A stretch of DNA of 64,000 nt from Rhizobium grahamii (GTDB taxonomy: Bacteria > Pseudomonadota > Alphaproteobacteria > Rhizobiales > Rhizobiaceae). How positions within the stretch are numbered: position 1 is the stretch's first letter; the number at the start of each line of letters is the position of its first letter. The notes under the pieces were generated by a model. That model was not told where the DNA came from, did no database searches, and worked only from the letters and a program-made list of their open reading frames with translations. The stretch is from assembly GCF_009498215.1 (NCBI RefSeq), contig NZ_CP043499.1, positions 248,001 to 312,000 of the forward strand, read 5' to 3'. Below are positions 15,470 through 24,269 of the stretch, in pieces. Position numbers and translations under genes: made by a program.

Positions 15470-16978
15470 ATGCTGAAAGAAACCCAAGACATCCGACGCC
15501 ATGTCGATCTCCAAAGCTTCCTGTCGGATTTGACCGACAGAGGACTGCTGGTCGAAGTGCAAGAACCTATTTCCCTTGTGCACGAGGTGACGGCGCTTCA
15601 TAGGGAGGTTTTACACCAAGGCGGCCCCGCGCTACTGCTGAGGAGACCCGTCGATGCGAACGGGGTCAGCTCCAACATCCCGGTGGTAGCCAACCTTTTT
15701 GGCACGAAAGAGCGGATCGAACTTGGGTTTGGACTGGGACCGGGAGGGTTGCCACGACTTGCGGAAGAGCTTGCGGAACTCCAGCGTCCGACCCCTCCGA
15801 AGTCGCTCGCCGATGCATGGGGCAAGGTGCCGCTTCTAAAGGCTGCCGCCTCGATGCGGCCGCGGTATTCCAGGAGGGCGCCGTGCCAGGAAGTCCTCTT
15901 GCAGGCAGACGAGATCGATCTCGGTCGCCTACCTATACAGTGGTGCTGGCCCGGAGAGCCTGCGCCGCTGATCACATGGCCGCTCGTCATAACCTGCAGT
16001 CCTGATGATCCCGACGACATAAACGTCGGGATCTACCGTATGCAGTTGCTTGACAAGCGATCACTCATCGTTCGCTGGCTGGCGCATCGAGGGGGCGCGA
16101 AGCACTTCCGGCAGTGGCAGCAGAAGGGCATGGACATGCCCGTGGCGGTTGTGATCGGGGTAGATCCGGCGACGATCCTAGCGGGGGTCATTCCGCTTCC
16201 AGAAGGAATGAGCGAGCTTAACTTCTCCGGCCTGCTCCGCGGTTCAAGAACGCAACTGACGAGGTGCAGAACGAACCCGCTCAGCGTGCCATCGAACGCC
16301 GAGATAGTGTTGGAGGGCTTCGTATCGAAGGACGAGATCGCGCCCGAGGGGCCATACGGGGACCACACGGGCTACTACAACTCGGTCGAATCCTTTCCGG
16401 TCGTTCGATTGAGTGCGATCACCACTAGGCGCTCCCCCGTCTATCTGACCACGTACACGGGGAGGCCCCCGGACGAACCGTCCGTACTCGGCGAGGCGAT
16501 GACCGAACTCTTCGTTCCGATCGCGAAACGTCAGTTTCCAGAAATTACTGACATCTGGCTCCCGCCGGAAGCCTGCTCCTATCGTGCGGCGGTCGTTGCG
16601 ATCGACAAACGATATCCTGGGCAGGCTCGGAGGGTGATGATGGGCCTATGGTCGATGCTTCCACAGTTTAACTACACAAAGCTCGTGATCGTCGTTGATT
16701 CCGGCATCTCCGTCCGCAGTTGGGACGACGTACTATGGGCGATCTCCACTCGCTTCGACGCCGGGCGCGATCTTGTCGTTCTCGAGAACACACCGATCGA
16801 CTACCTGGACTTTGCGTCTCCCAAAACAGGACTAGGAACGAAGATGGGGATCGACGCGACGAATAAAATCGGTGAGGAGACCGACCGTGAATGGGGACTG
16901 GAACTACAAATGCCTGAAGAGCTCTCGCGTCGGGCCAATGAGATTTGGGAAAGGACGAGGCATGCTTTCGCTCGGTGA
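15470..16978 (+). CDS. ubiD: UbiD-family prenyl-FMN-dependent decarboxylase
   Basis: The 502-residue protein is a full-length UbiD. Recognisable stretches are VPVVANLFGTKERIELGFG, PIQWCWPGEPAPLITWPLVIT, VGIYRMQLLDKRS, APEGPYGDHTGYYN and the C-terminal FNYTKLVIVVDS. UbiD removes the carboxyl group from 3-polyprenyl-4-hydroxybenzoate during ubiquinone synthesis and needs the prenylated flavin made by UbiX. The glutamates around EGPYGDHTGYY fit the active site. It overlaps ubiX by 17 bp. Confidence 0.9.
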   Translation: MLKETQDIRRHVDLQSFLSDLTDRGLLVEVQEPISLVHEVTALHREVLHQGGPALLLRRPVDANGVSSNIPVVANLFGTKERIELGFGLGPGGLPRLAEELAELQRPTPPKSLADAWGKVPLLKAAASMRPRYSRRAPCQEVLLQADEIDLGRLPIQWCWPGEPAPLITWPLVITCSPDDPDDINVGIYRMQLLDKRSLIVRWLAHRGGAKHFRQWQQKGMDMPVAVVIGVDPATILAGVIPLPEGMSELNFSGLLRGSRTQLTRCRTNPLSVPSNAEIVLEGFVSKDEIAPEGPYGDHTGYYNSVESFPVVRLSAITTRRSPVYLTTYTGRPPDEPSVLGEAMTELFVPIAKRQFPEITDIWLPPEACSYRAAVVAIDKRYPGQARRVMMGLWSMLPQFNYTKLVIVVDSGISVRSWDDVLWAISTRFDAGRDLVVLENTPIDYLDFASPKTGLGTKMGIDATNKIGEETDREWGLELQMPEELSRRANEIWERTRHAFAR

Positions 16979-17600
16979 TGGTTGCGACGTCGTCGTCGGA
17001 GTGAGCGGCGCGTCCGGCGCCTCTCTCGGCGTGGCAGTCGTGGATCGCCTAACGGCCGCTGGGATAAGAGTGCATATCGTCGTGACGGAGGCCGCGAAGC
17101 GGACCTTGGCGCACGAGGTCGGGTCGGAGGCGCACGGGCGGCTACTGCTCAATGCTCACCGCTGCTATGACGACAAGGATATCGGGGCGGCAATCGCAAG
17201 CGGGTCGTTTCCCGTTTCTGGGATGATCGTGGCTCCATGCTCCATGAAGACGCTCGCGGCAGTCGCTACCGGCCTTTCGGAAAATCTTCTTGCGCGCGCA
17301 GCAGACGTCCAGCTAAAGGAGCGTCGTCGACTCGTGCTGCTGACACGCGAGACACCTCTTCATTTGGGCCACCTCCGGAACATGACGACCGTGACCGAGA
17401 TGGGCGCCATCGTGATGCCACCGGTACCCGCCTTCTACAATCGACCGAAGTCCGTCGAGGATATCATCGACCATCTGGCTGCTCGAGCGATCGATCTCCT
17501 TGGCTTGCCGCTACCTCCTCAGTCTCGGATATGGAACGGAGAAACGTCCTTTGTTCAGCCGAAGATCGCTATGGGATCAGCACCGAAGAGCATCGCGTGA
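16962..17600 (+). CDS. ubiX: UbiX flavin prenyltransferase
   Basis: The 212-residue protein shows the UbiX flavoprotein pattern: VVVGVSGASGASLGVAVVDRL at the N-terminus, MIVAPCSMKTLAAVATGLSENLLARAADV in the middle, and RRRLVLLTRETPLHLGHLRNM. UbiX prenylates FMN to make the UbiD cofactor. The start at 16962 lies inside the end of ubiD, with AAGGACGAGGC upstream. The 3' end overlaps the convergent nnrU end by 46 bp. Confidence 0.92.
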   Translation: MLSLGDGCDVVVGVSGASGASLGVAVVDRLTAAGIRVHIVVTEAAKRTLAHEVGSEAHGRLLLNAHRCYDDKDIGAAIASGSFPVSGMIVAPCSMKTLAAVATGLSENLLARAADVQLKERRRLVLLTRETPLHLGHLRNMTTVTEMGAIVMPPVPAFYNRPKSVEDIIDHLAARAIDLLGLPLPPQSRIWNGETSFVQPKIAMGSAPKSIA

Positions 17601-18235
17601 CCACCTCCGAGCAGGAGCCAGCAAGCCAAGGCGGCAGTGACAGCGAAAGCAACGATCATGGCCCCGTCAACCGAAAGGCGGTGCCCAGCAAACATCGCGG
17701 CGAACGGTACGATGCCAGTATTTTGAGAGAGAGCGAACCAGCGATCGCCTAGACGTCGCCGGACACGCTTTTCTGTCATCGGGATCGCTCCGAGAGCGAA
17801 CATGGCGAAGCCGCCGAACAACAACACGGATCGAAGATCTCCGTTTGCTACGATATGCCCGACAGCCCAGATGGCGAAACCCCATAAGACAGGGTGTCTT
17901 GTAATTCGTGCGACTGCGCCGACTTCTTCAGAAGAACGGATGGAAACTGACAGTGGATTCCTACTAAAGAGCCCTGCGATTACAAGGAAACCGCCCAGCG
18001 GTGCCAAGACGAAAGTCACGGCCGCCTGCCAAGGATGCAGATCCCAAAGCGGTATGTAGTCGAGGGACAGAGCGGCTGAAAACAACCACACGAGCGCGGC
18101 GACGGACACTGCAGAATAGCCGACGAAGTACGCCGGCCGTCCAACGCAGCCAATGATACCCGCACGGATCGCAGGTAATGCCGGTATAGAATGCAATAAT
18201 AGGAAGACTGCGAAGGCAGAGAAAAATGAGATCAT
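17555..18235 (-). CDS. nnrU: NnrU-family membrane protein
   Basis: The 226-residue protein has about six hydrophobic segments. It carries the NnrU marks GRPAYFVGYSAVSVAALVWLF, ITRHPVLWGFAIWAVGHIVANGDLRS and LGDRWFALSQNTGIVPFAA. NnrU proteins are linked to nitrite and NO respiration; the fold is related to isoprenylcysteine methyltransferase-like membrane proteins. An FNR-type box lies 54 bp upstream. It converges with ubiX. Confidence 0.88.
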   Translation of the reverse strand: MISFFSAFAVFLLLHSIPALPAIRAGIIGCVGRPAYFVGYSAVSVAALVWLFSAALSLDYIPLWDLHPWQAAVTFVLAPLGGFLVIAGLFSRNPLSVSIRSSEEVGAVARITRHPVLWGFAIWAVGHIVANGDLRSVLLFGGFAMFALGAIPMTEKRVRRRLGDRWFALSQNTGIVPFAAMFAGHRLSVDGAMIVAFAVTAALACWLLLGGGHAMLFGADPIAIFG

Positions 18236-18282
18236 TGAGGACTCCTTGGCTCTCCAAATAGCATCATCTTCAGATATGCAGT

Positions 18283-18296
18283 TTGATCGTCGTCAA
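18283..18296. promoter_or_regulatory. FNR/NnrR-type box TTGATCGTCGTCAA upstream of nnrU
   Basis: TTGAT-N4-GTCAA, one position from the perfect consensus, centred about 54 bp before the nnrU start on the minus strand. The intergenic region 18236-18661 contains no gene. Confidence 0.65.
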
Positions 18297-18587
18297 TCAT
18301 CCCGCGCTGCATGAGATGGATCAGCAACCGTCGTGTGCTTGCGATTGTTCTTGCGCCCCCCGATATGGATTTTGTTTCCAACTAAGCAAAGGAGGGGGCT
18401 TGGGGAATATTGGAGGTTTGCACGACCAAGAATCCTAAGCTGCAGGTTCAACGACGCTGGCCGGATGTCAACTCAGTGGCCTTTCCGTTTGGGCGAAGGA
18501 GTTCGCCTCATGGCAACAAGAGCTTCCGAGACGATACCCGATCGCAGATAGGCCTAGCCTTGGAACGACGGCGGCAGCCACGCGTCT

Positions 18588-18601
18588 TTGCTCCAGCGCA
18601 A
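18588..18601. promoter_or_regulatory. FNR/NnrR-type box TTGCTCCAGCGCAA upstream of ftrA
   Basis: TTGCT-N4-CGCAA, within a longer near-dyad (TTTGC...GCAAAG), centred 67 bp before the ftrA start. It suggests that ferrous-iron uptake is induced with denitrification. Confidence 0.55.
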
Positions 18602-18661
18602 AGAACGAACTCATCTTGGTCTCTAAATATGACGCCGTAACTCATCTTTAGGGGTCCTTTC

Positions 18662-19203
18662 ATGCTGCGTATTCGTTCTCTCTGCTTTGCTCCCGTCGCA
18701 CTTGCTGCCATGCCGCTAGTTCTTAATGCCGCAGAGTTTCCAATCGGCGCGCCTCAGGTGGCGGGTGGTATGGAGGTGGCCGCGGTATACCTGCAGCCGA
18801 TCGAGATGGACCCGCCCGGAATGATGCGACCGGCAGTAGAATCCGACGTTCATCTCGAAGCCGACATTCATGCCACGAGTGACAACGCGAACGGATTTGC
18901 AGAAGGAGACTGGGTTCCCAACCTTCACGTTGAATACAAGGTGAAAAACCTCGACAACGGCGCGGAGCAGGCCGGCGCTCTTGAACCGATGGTGGCGAGT
19001 GATGGGCCGCACTACGGTGACAATGTCAAGCTGTCGGGTCCCGGTCGCTATGCGGTCGAGATCACCGTGCATCCCGGTGGTCACGGCATGATGAGTTTTG
19101 GTCGACACGTCGACAAGGAAACCGGCGTTGCCCCTGGCCCGAGTCGTTTTCCCTCAACTATGACTTCGTTTTCGCGGGGGTTGGAAAGAAGGGGGGCTAC
19201 TGA
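18662..19203 (+). pseudogene. ftrA: FtrA/P19-type periplasmic iron-binding protein, frameshifted near its 3' end
   Basis: A signal peptide (LCFAPVALAAMPLVLNAA) is followed by FPIGAPQVAGGMEVAAVYLQPIEMDPP, LEADIHATSDNANGF and the VHPGGHGMMSFGRHVDKETGVAP region of P19/FtrA iron proteins. After VAP the expected C-terminus WPESFSLNYDFVFAGVGKKGGY appears in another frame and ends at a TGA (19201-19203) that overlaps the ftrB start. One base is missing in or near the CCCC run at 19131-19134. As written, the frame runs on to 19273 with an unrelated tail. The exact fit of the restored stop to ftrB argues for a recent mutation or a sequencing error. Confidence 0.8.
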
Positions 19204-19544
19204 TGAGCGCAGCCAAGCCACTGACCGTCCTGCCATTGCTTTTTGCTTGCCTGGCATCGCCGACGGTTGCTGAGGAAGAAGACCCCGTTTTCGCCGTGCA
19301 TTTTAGCAACGGCGTGATATCTCCATCCATCCTTGAAGTCCCGGCAGATAAGCGGTTCAAGATCGAGCTATACAACGATGGCTCGACGCCAATTGAATTC
19401 GAGAGCATTCCTCTTCGAAAGGAAAAGGTACTTGCTCCGGGAGCGTCGAGCTTTCTCGTGTTTCGCTCGTTGCAAGCTGGCGATTACGCATTCTTCGACG
19501 ATTTCCACCTAGACATGCCACCCGCCAGGCTCATCGCAAAATGA
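19203..19544 (+). CDS. ftrB: FtrB-type cupredoxin-like periplasmic protein
   Basis: The 113-residue protein has a signal peptide (cleavage likely after TVA) and a single cupredoxin-like domain (FAVHFSNGVISPSILEVPADKRFKIELYNDG, then FESIPLRKEKVLAPG). The usual copper ligands are not all evident, with only FHLD near the end. In the FtrABCD system it is proposed to oxidise ferrous iron for the permease. The ATG overlaps the restored ftrA stop, and the 3' end overlaps ftrC by 4 bp. Confidence 0.8.
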   Translation: MSAAKPLTVLPLLFACLASPTVAEEEDPVFAVHFSNGVISPSILEVPADKRFKIELYNDGSTPIEFESIPLRKEKVLAPGASSFLVFRSLQAGDYAFFDDFHLDMPPARLIAK

Positions 19545-20395
19545 CGTCTCAAACCCTTCTCGAATCGTTCAGGATCGCCACTGTCGTGTGGCGCGAATCC
19601 TTCGAAGCGCTGCTCGTTATCGCCATCCTACAAGCTTGGACAGTACACGAGAGCGTGGAGACCCGGCGGCGGGCTGCCAGATCGATCGCCGGCGGCGCGG
19701 CGGTCGGAATGCTGACCGCCGTCGGACTTGCCTTTTTGATGGGCGAAGCTTCCGACTTCCTCGACGGGGACCGCGAAGAAGTTCTTCAACTCATCCTAGC
19801 CGCGACGGCATCCGCGCTTATGCTCCGTATGGTCATCTGGATGCGAAGCTCTGCACGTCATGCTTCGAGTGACATGAAATCGCGGGCCGCAGGGCTTGGG
19901 AAGACCGGCAACTGGGCCGCACTCGGCCTACTCGCCGCACTTGCGGTCGCCAGAGAAGGTGCCGAGACTGTGGTCTTTCTTTTTGGAATGCTTTCCGGAT
20001 CGGACTTGGGAAGCGCAGGTGTCGTCGCCGGATCCGGCACACTAGGGCTGGGGGCGGCGCTCATGACCCTGGTGGCGTTCCGATCTGGCGCCTCTTCCTT
20101 TTCCAAAAAGGCAGTTTTGACGTTCAGCCAGATTTTACTCTTGGCTTTGGGAAGCGGCCTGCTGATGGCCGCGTTGGACAAGGCAGTTTCACTTGATTTC
20201 ATCTCGACGATGACTTCTCCCCTATGGGATACGAGTTGGTTCCTGGACGATGCCACCGGGCCTGGCGCGTTCATATCAGGACTAATCGGATACCGGGCTC
20301 GACCTGAACTTCTTCCCCTGCTTGCTTTGGGCGGCTATTGGACGACGGCGTTGCTGGCATATGCTTCGCCACTTGCTAATAAGGCTCTTGCATGA
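19541..20395 (+). CDS. ftrC: FtrC, FTR1-family iron permease
   Basis: The 284-residue membrane protein has about seven helices. It carries the FTR1 REXXE motifs, seen as WRESFEALLVIAIL near residue 20 and AREGAETVVFLFGM near residue 145. These acidic motifs bind iron during transport across the inner membrane. The gene is coupled at both ends by 4-bp overlaps (ftrB and ftrD). Confidence 0.92.
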   Translation: MTSQTLLESFRIATVVWRESFEALLVIAILQAWTVHESVETRRRAARSIAGGAAVGMLTAVGLAFLMGEASDFLDGDREEVLQLILAATASALMLRMVIWMRSSARHASSDMKSRAAGLGKTGNWAALGLLAALAVAREGAETVVFLFGMLSGSDLGSAGVVAGSGTLGLGAALMTLVAFRSGASSFSKKAVLTFSQILLLALGSGLLMAALDKAVSLDFISTMTSPLWDTSWFLDDATGPGAFISGLIGYRARPELLPLLALGGYWTTALLAYASPLANKALA

Positions 20396-21774
20396 GCACG
20401 ACGCAAAGTTTTGCTGGGAGGTTCGTCAGCGGGCTGGGTGACTTGCTTCTAAGGTACCAGTCCGGGATCCGCCGAATGCAGTGGATGATGATCGCGGCCT
20501 ATGTTGCGCTACTTGTTGTCCCGCTAGCACTTCCGCTGCCTGGAGGCAGCGATTACATTTGGAACAACCTCGCGCGCTTTGTCCAGTTCGTGTTCTGGGG
20601 TGTCTGGTGGCCTTTTGTCATCTTGGGAACAGCTCTGGTTGGTAGGTTCTGGTGCGGGCTGCTCTGCCCTGAAGGAGCTCTTTCGGAATTCGCAAGCGAA
20701 CGGGGAGCGGGCAGGGCGATACCAAGCTGGATGAAATGGTCCGGGTGGCCGGTGGTGGCTTTTATTTCCACAACTATCTATGGCCAGCTCACAAGTATCT
20801 ACCAATATCCCAAACCAGCCGCGCTCTTACTCGGCGGATCGACTTTAGCGGCGATGGTCGTCGGCGCGCGCTATGGGAAAGCAAAACGCGTCTGGTGCAG
20901 GTTTCTATGCCCGGTAAGCGGAGTCTTCGGCACCGTGTCGAAAGTTGCCCCCTTGCATTTTCGGGTCGAGTCCGACGCCTGGAAACGCTCGTCGCCAGCG
21001 GAGGCCGCCGGCGTGAACTGCGCGCCCCTCATCCCAATCAAGACTATGCAGGGGAGTTCGGCCTGCCACATGTGTGGACGCTGCAGCGGGCATCGCGGCG
21101 CGATCCGGCTCGCATGGCGCAAGCCGGCGGCGGACATCGTGTTTGGATCCGGCCGAATGGCAGCTCGATGGGACACCATCCTCATCATACCGATACTTCT
21201 CGGGCTGGTCCCCGCAGCCCTTCACTGGACAGCCAGCGGAGCGTTCCAAGCCATGAGGACCTGGTTGGTCGAGCGGTGTGTGGAGCTGGGGTTGATGTGG
21301 CCGTTGTCGCTCCGGCTTCCTTGGTGGCTGCTGACAAACTATCCATCGGTCAACGACGTGATGAACGTAGTCGATGCCGTCAGTCTGTTAGCGTTTGTTG
21401 CTCTCGGAGCATTCACGTCGTCTGTCCTGTTCCTGCTCCCGCTCGTGGCGGCCACGACAATCCTCCGCCGGACGAGGAAAGTTGTCCATCACCTTGCCCA
21501 GGCAATGATTCCGCTCGCAACTTCATCGCTATTTTGTGGCCTTCTCGCGCTGACGACAAGCCAGCTCCGGTCTGACGGGATTAATCTGCCAGGCGTGGAT
21601 GCTGCCCGTGGAGCGTTAGTAGTTGTTGCCGGGCTTTGGTCGGTGGGACTCTTTTTCAGGATTTCGAGCGTCTATTGCAGGTCTATCAACCGGCGCATTA
21701 TAGCGACAGCACCTATTGCAATGGCTGTTGCCGCGTTCTCAGCAACTTGGCTATTCATGTTCTTGGGAGGCTGA
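20392..21774 (+). CDS. ftrD: FtrD, membrane ferredoxin of the ferrous-iron uptake system
   Basis: The 460-residue protein has several membrane helices. Cytoplasmic Cys clusters of the NapH/polyferredoxin type are seen: RFWCGLLCPEGALSEF, WCRFLCPVSGVFG and the ACHMCGRCSGHRGAIRL region. It probably passes electrons out of the FtrB oxidation step to the membrane. It is the last gene of the ftrABCD operon. Confidence 0.85.
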   Translation: MSTTQSFAGRFVSGLGDLLLRYQSGIRRMQWMMIAAYVALLVVPLALPLPGGSDYIWNNLARFVQFVFWGVWWPFVILGTALVGRFWCGLLCPEGALSEFASERGAGRAIPSWMKWSGWPVVAFISTTIYGQLTSIYQYPKPAALLLGGSTLAAMVVGARYGKAKRVWCRFLCPVSGVFGTVSKVAPLHFRVESDAWKRSSPAEAAGVNCAPLIPIKTMQGSSACHMCGRCSGHRGAIRLAWRKPAADIVFGSGRMAARWDTILIIPILLGLVPAALHWTASGAFQAMRTWLVERCVELGLMWPLSLRLPWWLLTNYPSVNDVMNVVDAVSLLAFVALGAFTSSVLFLLPLVAATTILRRTRKVVHHLAQAMIPLATSSLFCGLLALTTSQLRSDGINLPGVDAARGALVVVAGLWSVGLFFRISSVYCRSINRRIIATAPIAMAVAAFSATWLFMFLGG

Positions 21775-21943
21775 TTCACTCAGGGCAGCCGGAGCTTTCC
21801 GACTGATCTTCGCACTCCAGACTGGTTGCATCCCGTCGATTGAGCCGTGACCGGCTCCCGCAGCGCAACTCGCCGCGACTTTTTGATTTCGACTACGAAG
21901 GGCTTCTGCTTTTGCATGATCTCTCTCGGAAAATGAGACAGGT

Positions 21944-22297
21944 TTAGGCCGATGGCCGGGTGATGACGAATGCTGCACATGCGCTCAGTGCCGTGGAGAC
22001 GGTGGCGAGCGCCAACGGGCCGGGATCGAGCCAGACGAGAACGCATAGACTGCATATCATCGCGACTACCGCGGAAACCTTTGCGCCTTGATTTATTGCC
22101 TTACGATCTCGCCAAGCTCTGACCGAAGGACCCAACGTCGGGTGAGCCACAAGCCAAGATTCAAACCTTGGCGACACACGGGCGAAAATGCCTGCAGAAA
22201 GCAGCAGGAAGGGGGTCGTCGGCAACAGCGGCAGGAACACTCCAACCACGCCGATGATGATCGAGGCCCAAGCAATCGTCAACCACAGCATGCGCAT
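21944..22297 (-). CDS. YbaN-like inner-membrane protein (DUF454)
   Basis: The 117-residue protein has three hydrophobic segments and the DUF454 signature: IIGVVGVFLPLLPTTPFLLLSAGIFARVSPRFESWLVAHPTLGPSVRAWRD in consecutive pieces. The role is unknown; relatives occur near haem and denitrification genes. The start at 22297 has GGAG upstream (GGAGATTCCG). An FNR-type box lies 57 bp upstream, shared with the divergent DUF1488-like gene. Confidence 0.85.
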   Translation of the reverse strand: MRMLWLTIAWASIIIGVVGVFLPLLPTTPFLLLSAGIFARVSPRFESWLVAHPTLGPSVRAWRDRKAINQGAKVSAVVAMICSLCVLVWLDPGPLALATVSTALSACAAFVITRPSA

Positions 22298-22347
22298 CGG
22301 AATCTCCATTCTCCCGTGGACTCTAAGACCTCACGGCATCCTCATCT

Positions 22348-22361
22348 TTGACGCTGATCAA
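22348..22361. promoter_or_regulatory. FNR/NnrR-type box TTGACGCTGATCAA
   Basis: TTGAC-N4-ATCAA between divergent genes, about 57 bp from the DUF454 start and 63 bp from the DUF1488-like start. Flanking T and A extend the dyad to TTTGAC...ATCAAA. Confidence 0.65.
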
Positions 22362-22417
22362 AGACGACGACGCAGATCCGTTTAAAAAGTGGGTCATCAC
22401 TTTTGATGGAGGTTGCA

Positions 22418-22705
22418 ATGCTGCCCAGATTCGTCACCGCCTTTCTGAAATCGTCGGGCGATCAAGGCGTCGTGGTAATGGAACACGACGGCGCTCACCG
22501 GGTAGTCGTCGTCGATAGGGAGGCGCTTTGCGAGATTTCAAACCCGCCTCGGGCCGACGAGTCCCGTCTTCAACAAAGCATTGGTGCGATTTGCGAAATA
22601 GCGACGACAAAGATTCTCAAAGATGGTCGGTCTCCACACTCGCGGATCGCGGTTTCCGCGTCCGACGTCGCAGCGTGGAAGGTTGAACAGGCAAAGCTGC
22701 ACTGA
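22418..22705 (+). CDS. DUF1488-like small protein
   Basis: The 95-residue product starts at ATG 22418, with GGAGG six bases upstream (GGAGGTTGCA). It shows GVVVMEHDGAHRVVVVDREAL, NPPRADESRLQQSIGAICEIATTK and a closing SASDVAAW. The layout matches the 109-residue protein at 11625-11954, so the two are paralogues. Function unknown; the FNR-type box upstream suggests anaerobic or NO-dependent expression. Confidence 0.55.
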   Translation: MLPRFVTAFLKSSGDQGVVVMEHDGAHRVVVVDREALCEISNPPRADESRLQQSIGAICEIATTKILKDGRSPHSRIAVSASDVAAWKVEQAKLH

Positions 22706-23589
22706 AAAATTCTCATCGGGACACGGAAGAGTCGGCGCAGGCTCAAGATCCACGCCCTATTTGATGCATTGGCGAAAATTCTTTTTTCCACGAGAAGGCC
22801 AGCAGCTTTCCCGGATTGACCTTCCGTACTATGGATGAGGCAATTACGCTGCGCGCTCCAGCAGATTACGATCTGTTCTCTCCGACAAGTGGCGAACAAG
22901 TATTCTTCGACACTTTCCGCCTTCACACCTAAAGACGTCAACGCTCACTCCTAGCCGAGCGAATTTGGCTGCCCTCGCGTGGTAGCGCCCGGCGGTACGA
23001 CTCCCTGTTGGGTCAATAGTTACGAGTCCACTCAATCAAGCGCAGGTCGTCTCCATCCTGTATGACAGTTAGCCGCTTGAGGGTGGCTGCTTGCTTATCG
23101 CTAAACTGCACCTTGGTCCCATAGCGTTCGATTTTCCGACGCATGGTCCGATAGGAAGTTACGCTGCCATTCGGACGACCGACCGCTGCAAAGTACGTCA
23201 TCGATACGGCTGCGAAAATATGCGATGTCGCTATCTGACAGCAAGCGCGGTCCCCCATTGCCTACTATCATACTGAGTATCACCTAAAACGCGATTGCAT
23301 CAGCTTGCACAATTTTACCGGGTTTCCTGCTCTCTCGTTCACTCTCATGGTCATGCGCGATGGCGAAATACTGCGCCAACCGAAGTATTTCAGGGACAAA
23401 GAAAAACTGACAAGATCTTAAATGGCACATGTTGCCCGGAGCGGCCTTCTGGACAGACCGGAGTTAGCTTCTGGAGCCACGGTAAATTTTAGAGGCGTGA
23501 TAGGGGCGCCGCCGCTCTCCGCATCAGTCGCGACTCAACAGGAAGAGGTTTAAACTTGACGCCCTAAAGTCGTGTAGTTGGGGCATTTG
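22706..23589. other. Gene-poor stretch with a decayed minus-strand frame
   Basis: No intact gene is supported. On the minus strand, 23283-23101 reads LLSDSDIAYFRSRIDDVL...SEWQRNFLSDH. The sense then seems to continue in another frame (TMRRKIERYGTKVQFSDKQAATLKRL) to 23013, as if a small helical protein had lost its frame near 23145. The rest contains only short, unconvincing frames. Confidence 0.35.
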
Positions 23590-24144
23590 ATGAAAACGAT
23601 TGTGATTGTGGCTACGGCCATTTGCCTTTGCAGTGGCAATACGCTGGCTTGGGAGCGAAAAACAGTCGGCGAAGGAATCGAGAAAATGTGCGAAGCGCGA
23701 TTTCTCGATGATTGGCCAAGCCAATCAGCCTGCATCAGCCTTCAATGGGAGGCGCTCAAAAGCATGAGCCCTCCGAACGTCGCGCATCCGGAACTGCAGA
23801 CGCTTTATCAGCAATGCAAAGCAGAGAACTTGAAGTTCGACTTCGCGGCCATCCAGCTTTGCTATTCTGCGAAGGAAGCGGAGCTAGAAGCGAAGAAAAA
23901 GGCGACACAGGTCGATGAAGTAAAGAACAAAACGAAGGCCCAGGAGGATAGCTTCAAGAGACTGCCACTCGTCGCTACCTGCAGCGACGGTTCTATCGTA
24001 GTTCGCCAGAGGGAAGACGGCGGCTGGAATATTCTGGTGAAGGTCGGTGATGCACCGCCAGTAACCGGATTCGCCGGCGATTACGTCTACTCGTGGGGCA
24101 GCAGTTCCATCGAAGTTGATAAATGCATCAAACCAAAACAGTAA
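23590..24144 (+). CDS. Secreted hypothetical protein
   Basis: The 184-residue product has a signal peptide (KTIVIVATAICLCSGNTLA) followed by a Cys-containing helical domain with CEARF, SACISLQW, YQQCKAEN and AIQLCYSAKE. Next come a Lys/Glu-rich linker (KEAELEAKKKATQVDEVKNK) and a small beta-rich end with ATCSDGSIVV and VDKCIKPKQ. The even Cys number suggests disulphides in the periplasm. It has no known family and no clear operon partner; it is followed by an IS remnant. Confidence 0.6.
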   Translation: MKTIVIVATAICLCSGNTLAWERKTVGEGIEKMCEARFLDDWPSQSACISLQWEALKSMSPPNVAHPELQTLYQQCKAENLKFDFAAIQLCYSAKEAELEAKKKATQVDEVKNKTKAQEDSFKRLPLVATCSDGSIVVRQREDGGWNILVKVGDAPPVTGFAGDYVYSWGSSSIEVDKCIKPKQ

Positions 24145-24269
24145 AACAGGTGTCGGATTTCCGTGCTGTTGCAATCGACTGTAACACTATAGGGAGGAAA
24201 CACGAGCCGCCACACCTTCCGAAATTCTGCAATAAAGACGTCCCGATTGCATATGACCCGATCCCCGAC

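Noticed and set aside
20736..21575. 279-codon plus-strand frame within ftrD
   Set aside because: Out-of-frame overlap with the clear ftrD polyferredoxin gene.
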